From an uncultured Clostridia bacterium (GTDB taxonomy: Bacteria; Bacillota; Clostridia; TANB77; CAG-508), in NCBI GenBank assembly GCA_944392805.1, contig CALXXZ010000003.1:145564-209563 (forward strand): a stretch of 64,000 nucleotides of DNA. The letters are read 5' to 3'. Positions within the stretch are counted from its first letter, which is position 1; each line of letters opens with the position of its first letter. The position numbers and the translations under genes are program-made. Of the stretch, positions 42,628 through 51,381 are shown one piece after another. The notes below the pieces were generated by a model. It had not been told where the DNA came from. It saw only the letters and a list, made by a program, of their open reading frames with translations, and did no database searches.

Positions 42628-43299
42628 TTGTATAACTTATTATTAATAGAGGATGAACCTCTTGAATTAAAAAACATGATAAATATTATATCCAAAAATT
42701 TTCCAGAAATTAGAATTTACAATATTTCTTTTGACGAAAAAGAATCTTTAGACATTATAAGAGAGCAAATAGTTGATATTATAATTATATCAAAACCTTC
42801 ATATATTAATATATTGTCATATATAGAAAAAAATAATTTTTATAAATATACTAAATCTATTGTTATAACTTCATGCAAAAATACTTTTCAAACAACTATT
42901 GATAATAATCCATATATTTTTGCCTATTCACCAAAAACTAATAATTATAGTTATATTATTAAAGTTTTAAAACAGTTAATACTTTCTAAAAAAAATAAAA
43001 ATGTAGAAATACTAATTAAAAATCGAATTAATGTAGAATTAAAAAAACTTAATTATAATTTTAATTATAATGGTACAGTTTATTTATCAGAAGTTATTTA
43101 TGAAATTTATAAAATTCGATATCAATTTGATGGGAGTCTTGAAAAAAACATATATCCTATAATTGCAAGAAAATACAATAAAAAAGTAAATACCATTTAT
43201 TGTAATATTAAACAAGCAACAAAGATAATGTTATTAGATTGTCCTGAAACTATAATTGTTTCATATTTTAATTATAGTTTTTTTCAAAACCTAAAGTAA
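42628..43299 (+). CDS. Spo0A-like regulator with degenerate receiver
   Basis: A 223-residue protein. Residues 1-118 look like a response regulator receiver: the acidic pocket E8-D9-E10 is present, Thr/Ser at 81-82 and Lys103 fit, but the phosphorylated Asp is replaced (VDIIIISKP, Ser55). Residues about 131-205 match the Spo0A C-terminal DNA-binding domain (GTVYLSEVIYEIYKI, IYPIIARKYNKKVNTIYCNIKQATKIM). The start is TTG 42628, seven bases after GGAG; GTG and TTG further upstream fall in or before the site. It may bind 0A-box-like DNA without phosphorylation. Confidence 0.75.
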   Translation: MYNLLLIEDEPLELKNMINIISKNFPEIRIYNISFDEKESLDIIREQIVDIIIISKPSYINILSYIEKNNFYKYTKSIVITSCKNTFQTTIDNNPYIFAYSPKTNNYSYIIKVLKQLILSKKNKNVEILIKNRINVELKKLNYNFNYNGTVYLSEVIYEIYKIRYQFDGSLEKNIYPIIARKYNKKVNTIYCNIKQATKIMLLDCPETIIVSYFNYSFFQNLK

Positions 43300-43337
43300 A
43301 AGATATTATATTTACAATCCTTAATAAAATATAAAAA

Positions 43338-43361
43338 CTCCTTATCCTACAGGATAAGGAG
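43338..43361 (-). terminator. Intrinsic terminator after the secreted-protein gene
   Basis: CTCCTTATCCT / AGGATAAGGAG, 11 bp perfect stem with a 2-base loop, followed on the minus strand by TTTTTAT. Confidence 0.85.
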
Positions 43362-43396
43362 CGAATTAGGGATATTAGCTGCATATTACATATAAG

Positions 43397-43924
43397 TTAC
43401 TTCACATAAGACGAAAAAGACAGAACATCAATACTACGATAGTTTCCATTAGATGCTCCTACTGAACTAGCATCTGTAAAAACTCGTATTTTCCTTCCAG
43501 TGTATCCCAAATTAAAATCGGGTGTCATGATTCCTTGAATATCATTCTCACTGTTCAAGGAATATACCCATTTAGGGCTGATAGGATTACAATTTTCGTC
43601 GCAAATTTGTACAGTCAATTTAACAGGTCCAAGACCTGCGTCAATTGAAGCTTTTTTAAATAAAAACGAGAAACTTACAACAGAACCTTGTACAGTTTTT
43701 ACAGTCGTATAATTACAATCTGTAAAAGTAAATGCTCCAATATCATACCATCCATATGGTAATGTTTCAACGCCAGCTCTTGTGACAGAATTATCCACCT
43801 TTACATCTACATCTTTAGTGTATTCAGTTTCTGCTGCAAAAGTGGTAATTGGAGTAAAAAAGCCTATCATCATAGAAACAGCCATACTGAAAGCTATTAA
43901 TTTGGTCCGGATAAAATTTTTCAT
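43397..43924 (-). CDS. Secreted protein of unknown function
   Basis: A 175-residue protein with a clear signal peptide (MKNFIRTKLIAFSMAVSMM..., predicted cleavage after TTFAA near residue 31). The mature part is about 145 residues, beta-rich, with three cysteines and no recognised domain (PYGWYDIGAFTFTDCNY, VVSFSFLFKKASIDAG, NYRSIDVLSFSSYVK). Its base composition is less AT-rich than its surroundings. It is a single-gene unit with its own ribosome site AAAAGGAGGTTTC and terminator, 97 nt from the convergent Spo0A-like gene. Confidence 0.75.
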   Translation of the reverse strand: MKNFIRTKLIAFSMAVSMMIGFFTPITTFAAETEYTKDVDVKVDNSVTRAGVETLPYGWYDIGAFTFTDCNYTTVKTVQGSVVSFSFLFKKASIDAGLGPVKLTVQICDENCNPISPKWVYSLNSENDIQGIMTPDFNLGYTGRKIRVFTDASSVGASNGNYRSIDVLSFSSYVK

Positions 43925-44050
43925 TAGAAACCTCCTTTTTAATTAAAATATCCCTAATTCTATCTACTAAGATATTATTCATATCTTATAGATCAAATTT
44001 TTTATTAATTTATTTTAACATACTTATATCTTTTAATACTAAAAAAGGAA

Positions 44051-44083
44051 AAAAAGGAAAAATTTTTTATATTTTCCTTTTTT
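44051..44083 (-). terminator. Possible terminator after the DUF4179 gene
   Basis: AAAAAGGAAAA / TTTTCCTTTTT around an AT-rich loop, followed by further T and C/T runs on the minus strand. The stem is AT-rich and only moderately convincing. Confidence 0.5.
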
Positions 44084-44108
44084 ATCTCTTTGTTATCACT
44101 AATAGGAT

Positions 44109-45359
44109 TTATTTTTCTATTTTTTCCAATTCTATTGCAACAGGATTTCCCCAATAATATAATACAAGTTTTAATTTATCTGACGCATCATATTTTGTTA
44201 ATTCAAAAGTCTCATAAAAATTGTATTTGTCTCCATCAATATAATTACAATTATGCCTTCTACTTGGGCTTGTACTAGCATAGAATTTTTCCCCATTTTC
44301 ATTACTTATATATGAAACTCCATCCATCTCATTTTCTTTATTCTTATATGGTAATAATCTAATTGGTCTTAAAGTATCAAACCACTTTTCAAATTCATCC
44401 ATATTCATATATGTTGCATTTTCTTTTGCTTCTGTATTATTTTCTGTAACTACTAAGGTTTCCCAATTTTGGTTGAAATATCCTTCTTCAGGTTTCTTTA
44501 TATTATTTATAGTCATTCCAATTTCAAAACCTGTTTCAGAAATAGTAGCAGTATAAATATCCATATCTTCATTATTACAGCTAATTACTTTATAATATTC
44601 TTTTGTTCTATTATACATTTCTTCTGGAACATCAAGAGCTATATTCCAATTTCCAATTAAATGTATTTTATTTTCACCTGTTTGTAATTCTATTGTTGTA
44701 AATTTGTAATTTAATTTTTTACTTTTAGGAAAGTTATCATTATCTGTATAAATATTATATGTAAAATTTATTGTTCCATTTTCTTTATTATGATTATTTA
44801 TAAAACTATTTATTCCACAATTAAAATAAGTTTCTTCATCATTTGTACTAAATAAAATTCTATTTTCTTCATCTGTTATATTTAAATCTTTAAATATTAT
44901 ATTATCTATATTATCTAAATCTATTGTTTCATTGATTTTAGAATCTAGTTTAATCTCAAAGTGTGTACTAATATTTAAATCATCCATTATAAAATCTGAT
45001 ATTTTTGCTTCTACATTAATATCATTTAGTATTACCTCATTATTTCCGTCTGCTACATTAGAATTTGAATTCAAAAATTCCATATCAGTTTCTGCAATAT
45101 AACCATTTTCAACTGCTGTATCTATACCTTTTCCAAGGTTAAAACTATTAATAATTTTATCAAAATTTGTAGCAAAGGCCACTCCTGACATTAGAGTAAT
45201 ACCTGTACATATTGCTGCTATTAGTTTCTTCTTCAAATTGTACCCCCTCCACTCTATTTTTTCATTATTTAATGTGTTTCTAACTACATTTTTATATTTT
45301 ATTGGGAGTTCAATTTGTTCAGCTAACGTGTTTTTTATCTTCTTTTCTATATCTTCCAT
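44109..45359 (-). CDS. DUF4179 anti-sigma-type membrane protein
   Basis: A 416-residue protein: short cytoplasmic N-terminus (residues 1-45), one transmembrane helix (LIAAICTGITLMSGVAFAT, about 45-63), and a large external domain that begins with the DUF4179 signature (NFDKIINSFNLGKGIDTAVENGY). Such proteins are encoded after ECF sigma factors and act as membrane-bound regulators. The start is ATG 45359 behind AAGGAGGAGAGT, overlapping the sigma gene end by 41 nt. Confidence 0.85.
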   Translation of the reverse strand: MEDIEKKIKNTLAEQIELPIKYKNVVRNTLNNEKIEWRGYNLKKKLIAAICTGITLMSGVAFATNFDKIINSFNLGKGIDTAVENGYIAETDMEFLNSNSNVADGNNEVILNDINVEAKISDFIMDDLNISTHFEIKLDSKINETIDLDNIDNIIFKDLNITDEENRILFSTNDEETYFNCGINSFINNHNKENGTINFTYNIYTDNDNFPKSKKLNYKFTTIELQTGENKIHLIGNWNIALDVPEEMYNRTKEYYKVISCNNEDMDIYTATISETGFEIGMTINNIKKPEEGYFNQNWETLVVTENNTEAKENATYMNMDEFEKWFDTLRPIRLLPYKNKENEMDGVSYISNENGEKFYASTSPSRRHNCNYIDGDKYNFYETFELTKYDASDKLKLVLYYWGNPVAIELEKIEK

Positions 45360-45879
45360 TATACTCTCCTCCTTCATATTTTTCTTTTAATTTGTTTTTG
45401 GTTCTTGATATCCTGCTCCTTGTTGCACTTTCTGATTCTTTTAATATTTTACTTATTTCTTTTGTTGTTAAGTTTTCAAGATAATATAGAATTAATGATA
45501 GCCTTTCTTTATAACTTAAATCTTTTATCAATATAAAAAAATCTAAATTTTCTATGCTTTTTTCTCCATCAATAGAATATAAATCTTGTATTGTTTCTTC
45601 ATTGTATTCCACATTTTTTATTTTCTTATTTTTTTTATATATTTTATTGCAATTATTAATTAGAACTTTTATCACCCATGTTTTAAAGTATTCTGGATGT
45701 TTTATCTTTTTTATTGATTTAAATGTTTGTATTATTGTTTCTTGAACAGCATCATTTATATCATCTTCACAATATAATCTCATTTTTGCAATTTTATATA
45801 AATCATATTCTATGCTAATTATTAATTGTGTAAATGCTTCTTTGTCTCCTTTTTTGGCTTGTTCTATTAGTTCTTCCAT
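45319..45879 (-). CDS. ECF-type RNA polymerase sigma factor
   Basis: A 186-residue sigma factor: region 2 (AFTQLIISIEYDLYKIAKMRL, DAVQETIIQTFKSI) and region 4 (LSYKERLSLILYYLENLTTKEISKILKESESATRSRISRTKNKL). The start is ATG 45879 because GGAGG lies five bases upstream; longer in-frame starts contain the site. It is coupled to the DUF4179 gene, the second sigma/anti-sigma module in the window. Confidence 0.88.
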   Translation of the reverse strand: MEELIEQAKKGDKEAFTQLIISIEYDLYKIAKMRLYCEDDINDAVQETIIQTFKSIKKIKHPEYFKTWVIKVLINNCNKIYKKNKKIKNVEYNEETIQDLYSIDGEKSIENLDFFILIKDLSYKERLSLILYYLENLTTKEISKILKESESATRSRISRTKNKLKEKYEGGEYNGRYRKEDKKHVS

Positions 45880-45976
45880 TTTTTCCTCCATCTTTATATG
45901 TACATATATTAGATTCATCTATTAGAGTCTACAACATTTGTTTTTTGTTGCAAAAAATTTGCGTTTTTTTATATAA

Positions 45977-46034
45977 TACACTAAAGAGGACCGTCACCCA
46001 TCAAAACAGGACCGTCCCCTTTAGTGCATTTCAA
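45977..46034. repeat. Inverted pair of GGGGACGGTCC repeat units
   Basis: Outer arms ACACTAAAGAGGACCGTC and GACGGTCCCCTTTAGTGC (as seen across strands) are inverted around CACCCATCAAAACAG. The right end holds the stop and last codons of the histidine kinase gene. The unit matches the arms of the 31.8-32.0 kb palindrome. Confidence 0.8.
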
Positions 46035-47040
46035 CAAAACTATTTTTAGGAAAAATCAACTTAACCTCAGTTTTCACATTCTCAACAGAATTAAGTTGAA
46101 TACCAATTCCCAGCTTATCACATAACTTTTTACATAGGTACAATCCAATTCCAGTAGACTTTTTGCCTAGAATTCTACCATTTGTACCTGTAAAACTTTT
46201 TTCAAAAACTCTTTCAATTTCGCCTTCTTTAATTCCAATTCCATTATCAACGATATACAAAATAGTATTTTCTTTATTTTGTTTAGCAAAAATTTGGATT
46301 TCATTATCATAATTTTCTTTTTTATATTTAATACTATTTTGAATAATCTGGTTCATAACAAATACTATCCATTTGCTATCAGTACTAACAATCATATCAA
46401 TATCATGAATGTTAATTTTTATTTTCTCTTGTATTAAAATATTTTTATTTTTCTTGATTACTTCATTTACAATTTCACTTAAATTATGTTTTTTTATACA
46501 ATAATCTTTTTCAACAGTATTACTTCTTGCATAAAATAATGCTTGTTCTGTATAATTTTCGATTTTATCTAATTCTTCATCTATACTAAGTGTTGCAGTT
46601 GATTTGTTGTTTTCAACAATCATTTTACTTGCTGCTATTGGTAGTTTTATTTCATGAATCCATAATTCTATATAATCTTTATAATCTTCTTGGATATATT
46701 TATATTTATTAACATTTTCTATCATAGATTTATCAGTTTCTTCTAAAACTTCTTTAAGTATTCTTCCCTCAATAAAACTAGGTTTTTTAATTATTTCAGA
46801 AATAAGATATTTGTCTTCTAATTCGTCTAGAATTTTTAATGTAGAATTATAGAAGTGCTTTTTAGTATAAAACTCTATGATTATACCTATAAAATAAGCA
46901 AAAAATATTGCTATTGGCACATATATTCGTAAACCCACTCTAAATGAATATATTAGTAATAATATTTCTATTGTTATTACTGCAAATATTAACAACACTA
47001 TTGTTAGTATTTTTTCTTTTATAAAATCTTTAAATCTCAT
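46021..47040 (-). CDS. BceS-like sensor histidine kinase
   Basis: A 339-residue kinase with two closely spaced N-terminal helices (about residues 12-55) and almost no external loop, the intramembrane-sensing type found in BceS. The H-box is WIHEIKLPIAASKM (His about 129), the N-box NQIIQNSIKYKK, and the G-boxes DNGIGIKEG and KSTGIGLYL. It probably works with the response regulator 10 nt upstream and with a BceAB-type transporter for antimicrobial peptides. Its last codons and stop (GTT GAA ATG CAC TAA) lie in a repeat. Confidence 0.9.
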   Translation of the reverse strand: MRFKDFIKEKILTIVLLIFAVITIEILLLIYSFRVGLRIYVPIAIFFAYFIGIIIEFYTKKHFYNSTLKILDELEDKYLISEIIKKPSFIEGRILKEVLEETDKSMIENVNKYKYIQEDYKDYIELWIHEIKLPIAASKMIVENNKSTATLSIDEELDKIENYTEQALFYARSNTVEKDYCIKKHNLSEIVNEVIKKNKNILIQEKIKINIHDIDMIVSTDSKWIVFVMNQIIQNSIKYKKENYDNEIQIFAKQNKENTILYIVDNGIGIKEGEIERVFEKSFTGTNGRILGKKSTGIGLYLCKKLCDKLGIGIQLNSVENVKTEVKLIFPKNSFVEMH

Positions 47041-47050
47041 AATATCCCTC

Positions 47051-47722
47051 TTAATTTAAAATATAACCTTGTCCTCTTTTTGTTTCTATTAACTCTTTTA
47101 AATCAAGTTCTTCTAACTTGTTTCTTAATCTAGTCATATTTACTGTTAAAGTATTATCATCTATAAAACTTTCACTATCCCATAGATAGCTCATTATATC
47201 TTCTCTTGATACTATCTGACCTCTTTTTTCTACTAAAAAATGAAGGATTTTTAACTCATTTTTTGTAAGTTCTAATATTTTACCATCTTTTTCTATTGTA
47301 CTTTTTGATAAATTTAATATAAATTGTTTACAATCTATTTTATTTTGATTAGTTTCTACTAAATTTGCTCTTCTTAATATAGAAGATATTTTAGCAAGCA
47401 AAATCTGTATATTAAATGGTTTTGTTACATAATGGTCTGCTCCATAATTCATACTTAATAATTCATCAATTTCATTATCTCTACTAGTTACCATTATTAT
47501 TGGAATTTGTGAAACTTTTCTAATTTCTTTACATATATATTCCCCATCAGCAAATGGAAGATTTATATCTAATAATACTAAATCAGAGTCAGCTTCTAAT
47601 ATTTCATTTATCGTATTATCGAATTTTTTTAATGAACTCGCTTGATATCCATTTTTATTTAAAAATATTTCTAACTCATTTCTTAATTTTTCGTCATCTT
47701 CTACAATTAATATTTTTTGCAT
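47051..47722 (-). CDS. BceR-like response regulator (OmpR family)
   Basis: A 223-residue regulator: receiver domain with DD at 9-10, phosphorylated Asp in LVLLDINLP (about D53), Thr in MVTSRD and Lys in VTKPF; winged-helix DNA-binding domain from about 130 (ELTKNELKILHFLVEKRG, VNMTRLRNKLEE). This is the BceR layout. A site of BceR type lies in front of the bceAB-yxeA operon at 19.5 kb. It follows the RsmB-like methyltransferase gene by one base, so it may be co-transcribed with it. Confidence 0.9.
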   Translation of the reverse strand: MQKILIVEDDEKLRNELEIFLNKNGYQASSLKKFDNTINEILEADSDLVLLDINLPFADGEYICKEIRKVSQIPIIMVTSRDNEIDELLSMNYGADHYVTKPFNIQILLAKISSILRRANLVETNQNKIDCKQFILNLSKSTIEKDGKILELTKNELKILHFLVEKRGQIVSREDIMSYLWDSESFIDDNTLTVNMTRLRNKLEELDLKELIETKRGQGYILN

Positions 47723-47723
47723 T

Positions 47724-48608
47724 TTATAAACTCCTCTTTTTTATTTTTGCTACGAAAAAGCCTTCATATAATCTACTTGGACATACACAAAGTGTCCCTT
47801 TTATTATAGTAGGTAAAGTTGGAATTTCTGGTATTTCTTTTATTGGTACTATGTCTACTTTTGATAATATCTTTTTTAATATATTTTCATTTTCTTGTTC
47901 TAATATTGAACATGTTGAATATACCATTTCTTGTCCAGGTTTTAAAATTTTTATTGCTTTTCTTAATAATTCTTCTTGTGTTTTAGCTGACCTTTCTATC
48001 AATTCTTGCGTAAATTTGGTTTCAAATATGTTTGTTGTTCCGCTTCCACTACATGGTGCATCTAATAGAATTTTATCAAATGAGAAAAAGTCATCTAATT
48101 TTCTTGCATCTTCTACCATTATATTTACACTTCTTACACCTTGTTTTTCTAAATTGTATTTTAATCTTTCTGCTCTTATTTTATTTTTCTCACATGCAGT
48201 AATCATAGCACAATTGTCTGTTAATGCTGACATCTGAGTTGTTTTTCCTCCAGGTGCTGATGCCATATCTAATATGTTTTCATCTGCTTTTGGTTCTAAA
48301 ATAATTGGTGGTAACATAGATGATAAACTTTGTAAATATATTTCTCCTTTTTCATATATTTCAAGTTTTTTTATCTCTTCTTCTCTTACATTTTCTATAA
48401 TTAATGCATCTGAATACCATTCTACTTCTTTAAAAGTAATCTGCGCTTTTGTAATCTCTTCTATTACTCTTGTTCTATTAGATTTTATTGTATTTACTCT
48501 TAATGTTACTGGTCTTTTTTCTGAATATCCATTTATTATCTGTTCTGTTATTTCTTGTCCATATTGTTTTAATAATTTTTCTTGTAAAAATTCAGGGATT
48601 TTCTCCAT
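47724..48608 (-). CDS. RsmB/NOP family RNA methyltransferase
   Basis: A 294-residue RNA cytosine-5 methyltransferase. SAM motif NILDMASAPGGKTTQM, motif IV LLDAPCSGSGT (Cys) and motif VI VYSTCSI (catalytic Cys) are intact. It lacks the C-terminal RNA-binding extension of YebU/RsmF and the NusB-like domain of RsmB, so it is a short core version. It probably methylates rRNA or tRNA. Ribosome site GAGGAAGGTAG. Confidence 0.9.
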   Translation of the reverse strand: MEKIPEFLQEKLLKQYGQEITEQIINGYSEKRPVTLRVNTIKSNRTRVIEEITKAQITFKEVEWYSDALIIENVREEEIKKLEIYEKGEIYLQSLSSMLPPIILEPKADENILDMASAPGGKTTQMSALTDNCAMITACEKNKIRAERLKYNLEKQGVRSVNIMVEDARKLDDFFSFDKILLDAPCSGSGTTNIFETKFTQELIERSAKTQEELLRKAIKILKPGQEMVYSTCSILEQENENILKKILSKVDIVPIKEIPEIPTLPTIIKGTLCVCPSRLYEGFFVAKIKKRSL

Positions 48609-48629
48609 TTATTACTACCTTCCTCGCGA

Positions 48630-49136
48630 TTATTTTATCACAAATTCTATATTTTTTCCAATATTTATAATTGCATCTTTTTTTAATAACTCAAATATTT
48701 CTTTCATCTTTTCTTTTTCTATTGCAATACATCCTGCTGTTGGTCTATTTACGCTACAATGCAAAAATATTGCACTTCCTTTTCCAGGTATATTATTAGG
48801 ATTTGTTTTTAACTCAATTGCATATTCATATTGTTTTGGATATTCTATCAAATGTTCTGCACTTTTCCAATCCACTTGAGTTTTTGTTATATCAACAAGT
48901 TGGTTATAATATTTTGAATTGATATCATCTACCCAATATAAATTTTTATGAATTTTTACATAATTTTCTTTTAAAATTTCATGTGTTCCAAATAATATAC
49001 CTGTTTTATATACACCTATTGGAGTTTTTCCATCTCCTTCGTTTTTTTCTTTTGTAAAACCATTTCTTCCTATAAATGCTTTTGTTTCGAATATCTTTTT
49101 ATTTTCCAATAAACATTTGAACATATATTTTTCCAT
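48630..49136 (-). CDS. L,D-transpeptidase family protein
   Basis: A ~168-residue YkuD domain. The active-site block is FLHCSVNRPTAGCIAI with the catalytic Cys, preceded by GDGKTPIGVY. It has no signal peptide in the visible frame, which is unusual for an enzyme acting on peptidoglycan. The start is uncertain: ATG 49136 lacks a clear ribosome site, and the frame overlaps the end of the CAP-domain gene. It may be translated by coupling with that gene or be an enzyme of the YkuD/ErfK type lacking export. Confidence 0.8.
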   Translation of the reverse strand: MEKYMFKCLLENKKIFETKAFIGRNGFTKEKNEGDGKTPIGVYKTGILFGTHEILKENYVKIHKNLYWVDDINSKYYNQLVDITKTQVDWKSAEHLIEYPKQYEYAIELKTNPNNIPGKGSAIFLHCSVNRPTAGCIAIEKEKMKEIFELLKKDAIINIGKNIEFVIK

Positions 49137-49854
49137 ATTTTGGACTACTAACAACTCCTATTCCTGTATAATTATATTTACTACTTAATATGTTTGCCTT
49201 ATGTCCTGATGAGTTCATCCATGCTTTTACTGCTCCACTATTGCTTGAATTTGCTGCTATATTTTCTCCTGCTGATTTATATGATATTTTAAAACTGTTT
49301 AACATATTAAATGGTGTTCCATATGTTGGCGATTCATGTGCAAAATAATTATTTTGTACCATATCTTCTGCTTTTATTCTTGCAACTCTTTGCACTTCAT
49401 TATCTACTTTTAGTGCTGTTAGTCCATTATTGATTCTTTGTTTATTAATTAAGTCAAATACTTCTTTTTCGTCTGCATTCATTGATGAAGTTTGATTATC
49501 TGTAGTACTATTTTCATTACTTCCTGTATTAGATGAATTTGGGTAAATTGGTTTTATATACTTTTTGCTTACCGCACCTATATAGTCTCCTTCTACTTGA
49601 ACTATATACCAATCTCCAACTCCTGCAAATACTCGTATATATTCATTTTTATCTACTGTTGTTACAATTTTATATTGTGTTCCTGGTCCACTTCTAACGT
49701 TTAAAGTTGTAGCAGTTACTAAGCCTGTTGAAAAATCTAGTTTATAATAATGTTGCATTCCAAATGCTGTAGTATATCTACAAATTGTAAATATAAATAC
49801 TGTCAATACTAAAAACTTTAATATATTTTTCTTTTTTATTGTTATGACTTTCAT
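49099..49854 (-). CDS. Secreted SH3b-CAP domain protein
   Basis: A 251-residue exported protein: signal peptide (residues 1-31), a bacterial SH3 domain (about 43-103, VTATTLNVRSGPGTQYKIVTTVDKN), a Ser/Asn/Thr-rich linker (104-125) and a CAP/SCP domain (128-251, EVFDLINKQRINNGLTAL, YFAHESPTYGTP, AGENIAANSSNSGAVKAWMNSSGHKANIL). Such proteins bind the cell wall; YkwD-like members are linked to spores. It overlaps the L,D-transpeptidase frame. Confidence 0.9.
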   Translation of the reverse strand: MKVITIKKKNILKFLVLTVFIFTICRYTTAFGMQHYYKLDFSTGLVTATTLNVRSGPGTQYKIVTTVDKNEYIRVFAGVGDWYIVQVEGDYIGAVSKKYIKPIYPNSSNTGSNENSTTDNQTSSMNADEKEVFDLINKQRINNGLTALKVDNEVQRVARIKAEDMVQNNYFAHESPTYGTPFNMLNSFKISYKSAGENIAANSSNSGAVKAWMNSSGHKANILSSKYNYTGIGVVSSPKYGKIYVQMFIGK

Positions 49855-49884
49855 AAAACTCCCCCCTTAATGAAGTATATTGTT

Positions 49885-51381
49885 TTATGATTGTCTATTA
49901 TTCTCCAATTTTATTGTTTTTGTTGCTATATTTTTTACAAATGTCTCATCATGCTCTACAAATATTATTGTAGGTTTATATTTTAATATTGCTTCTTCAA
50001 TTTGCATTCTTGTTAATATATCTATATAATTTAATGGTTCATCCCATATATAAATATGTGCTGATTCTGTAATACTTCTTGCTATTAATACTTTTTTCTT
50101 TTGACCTTCACTAAATTCTCTTATATCTTTTTCAAATTCATTTTTTGAAAATCCCATTTTTGAAAGCATTGCTTTAAATATTCCTTCATCTATTTTATAT
50201 TCTGTTGCCATTTCTCTTAATGTTCCTTTTAACTCAGCAGTACTTTGTGATACGTATGAGATTTTTAAATCATTTGCTATTTTTATTTGTCCATTATATT
50301 CAATTTCTTGTCCTAGTATTAATTTTAATATGCTTGATTTTCCTGCACCATTTTTCCCAACTATAGCAATTCTATCTTGATTTTCTACTTCAAATGAAAT
50401 TGGTTTAAATATTGGAATATTATTGTATTTTATTTGAAAATCGTCTGCAACAATTAATAGATTTTTCTTACTTTCCAATGGTTTTATTGTTAATGAATCA
50501 TTTCTATCTATATTATTTAATAATCCTGTTTTTTCTTCTATTGCTTTTTCTATTCTATTTTCCATTACTTTAGATTTTTTCATCATTTTAGCTGATTGAT
50601 GACCTATATATCCTCTATCTACACTTGAACCAGAGTTCGTTGTACCATATTTGGTTTTTTCTACTTTGTCTGACCATTTAGCTGTATTTCTTGCTGCTAC
50701 TTCTAATCTGTTTATGTCTTTCTTTAGTTTTTCATTTTGCATTATTTCAAAATTATCTTGTCTGTTTTTATTTTCTTGCCATGTACTAAAATTTCCTTTT
50801 TGAATTTCTATATTTGTATTATTTATCGATATTATGTGGTCTACTACTTTGTCTAAAAAATTTCTATCATGTGATACTAAGATAAATGATTTTTTATTTT
50901 TTAGATATTCTACTATATTTTCTCTAGTTTCAATATCTAAATGTGTTGTTGGTTCATCTATTAATAAGAAATTGTTTCCTTTCAAAAATAAACCTATTAG
51001 TTGTATTTTTATCTGTTCTCCTCCACTTAATGTGTTAAATGGTCTATATAATATTTCTACATCTGCTTTTAATAAATTTATTTCTTTTATAATTTCCCAA
51101 TCTTCTGCATTTGGTGCAATTTCTTGCACTATTTCTATTGACATTTTTTCTTTGTCAGGAATTTCTGATGGAAAATAATCAAATTCTACATTTTTACTTA
51201 TTGTCCCTTGATAATGATATTTTCCTCTTAATAAGTTTAATAATGTAGTTTTTCCTTTTCCATTTCTTCCTATCAATCCTAACTTCCAATCAGTGTCTAA
51301 ATTGAATGTTACATTTTCAAATACGTTTTCTATACTTCCTTCATATCCAAATGTTAAGTTATTTACTTGTATTATTGACAT
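49885..51381 (-). CDS. ABC-F ribosome-associated ATPase (Lsa/CplR-like)
   Basis: A 498-residue protein with two ABC domains and no membrane part. Walker A GRNGKGKTTLL and GKNGAGKSSIL, signatures LSGGEQIKI and FSEGQKKKV, Walker B LLIDEPTTHLD and YIWDEP. The linker between domains (about residues 190-300) is the P-site tRNA interaction motif region. Length and order fit Lsa/CplR-type ribosome protection proteins, which can give resistance to lincosamides, streptogramins and pleuromutilins, but the resistance profile is inference. It overlaps the NUDIX gene by 23 nt. Confidence 0.88.
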   Translation of the reverse strand: MSIIQVNNLTFGYEGSIENVFENVTFNLDTDWKLGLIGRNGKGKTTLLNLLRGKYHYQGTISKNVEFDYFPSEIPDKEKMSIEIVQEIAPNAEDWEIIKEINLLKADVEILYRPFNTLSGGEQIKIQLIGLFLKGNNFLLIDEPTTHLDIETRENIVEYLKNKKSFILVSHDRNFLDKVVDHIISINNTNIEIQKGNFSTWQENKNRQDNFEIMQNEKLKKDINRLEVAARNTAKWSDKVEKTKYGTTNSGSSVDRGYIGHQSAKMMKKSKVMENRIEKAIEEKTGLLNNIDRNDSLTIKPLESKKNLLIVADDFQIKYNNIPIFKPISFEVENQDRIAIVGKNGAGKSSILKLILGQEIEYNGQIKIANDLKISYVSQSTAELKGTLREMATEYKIDEGIFKAMLSKMGFSKNEFEKDIREFSEGQKKKVLIARSITESAHIYIWDEPLNYIDILTRMQIEEAILKYKPTIIFVEHDETFVKNIATKTIKLENNRQS

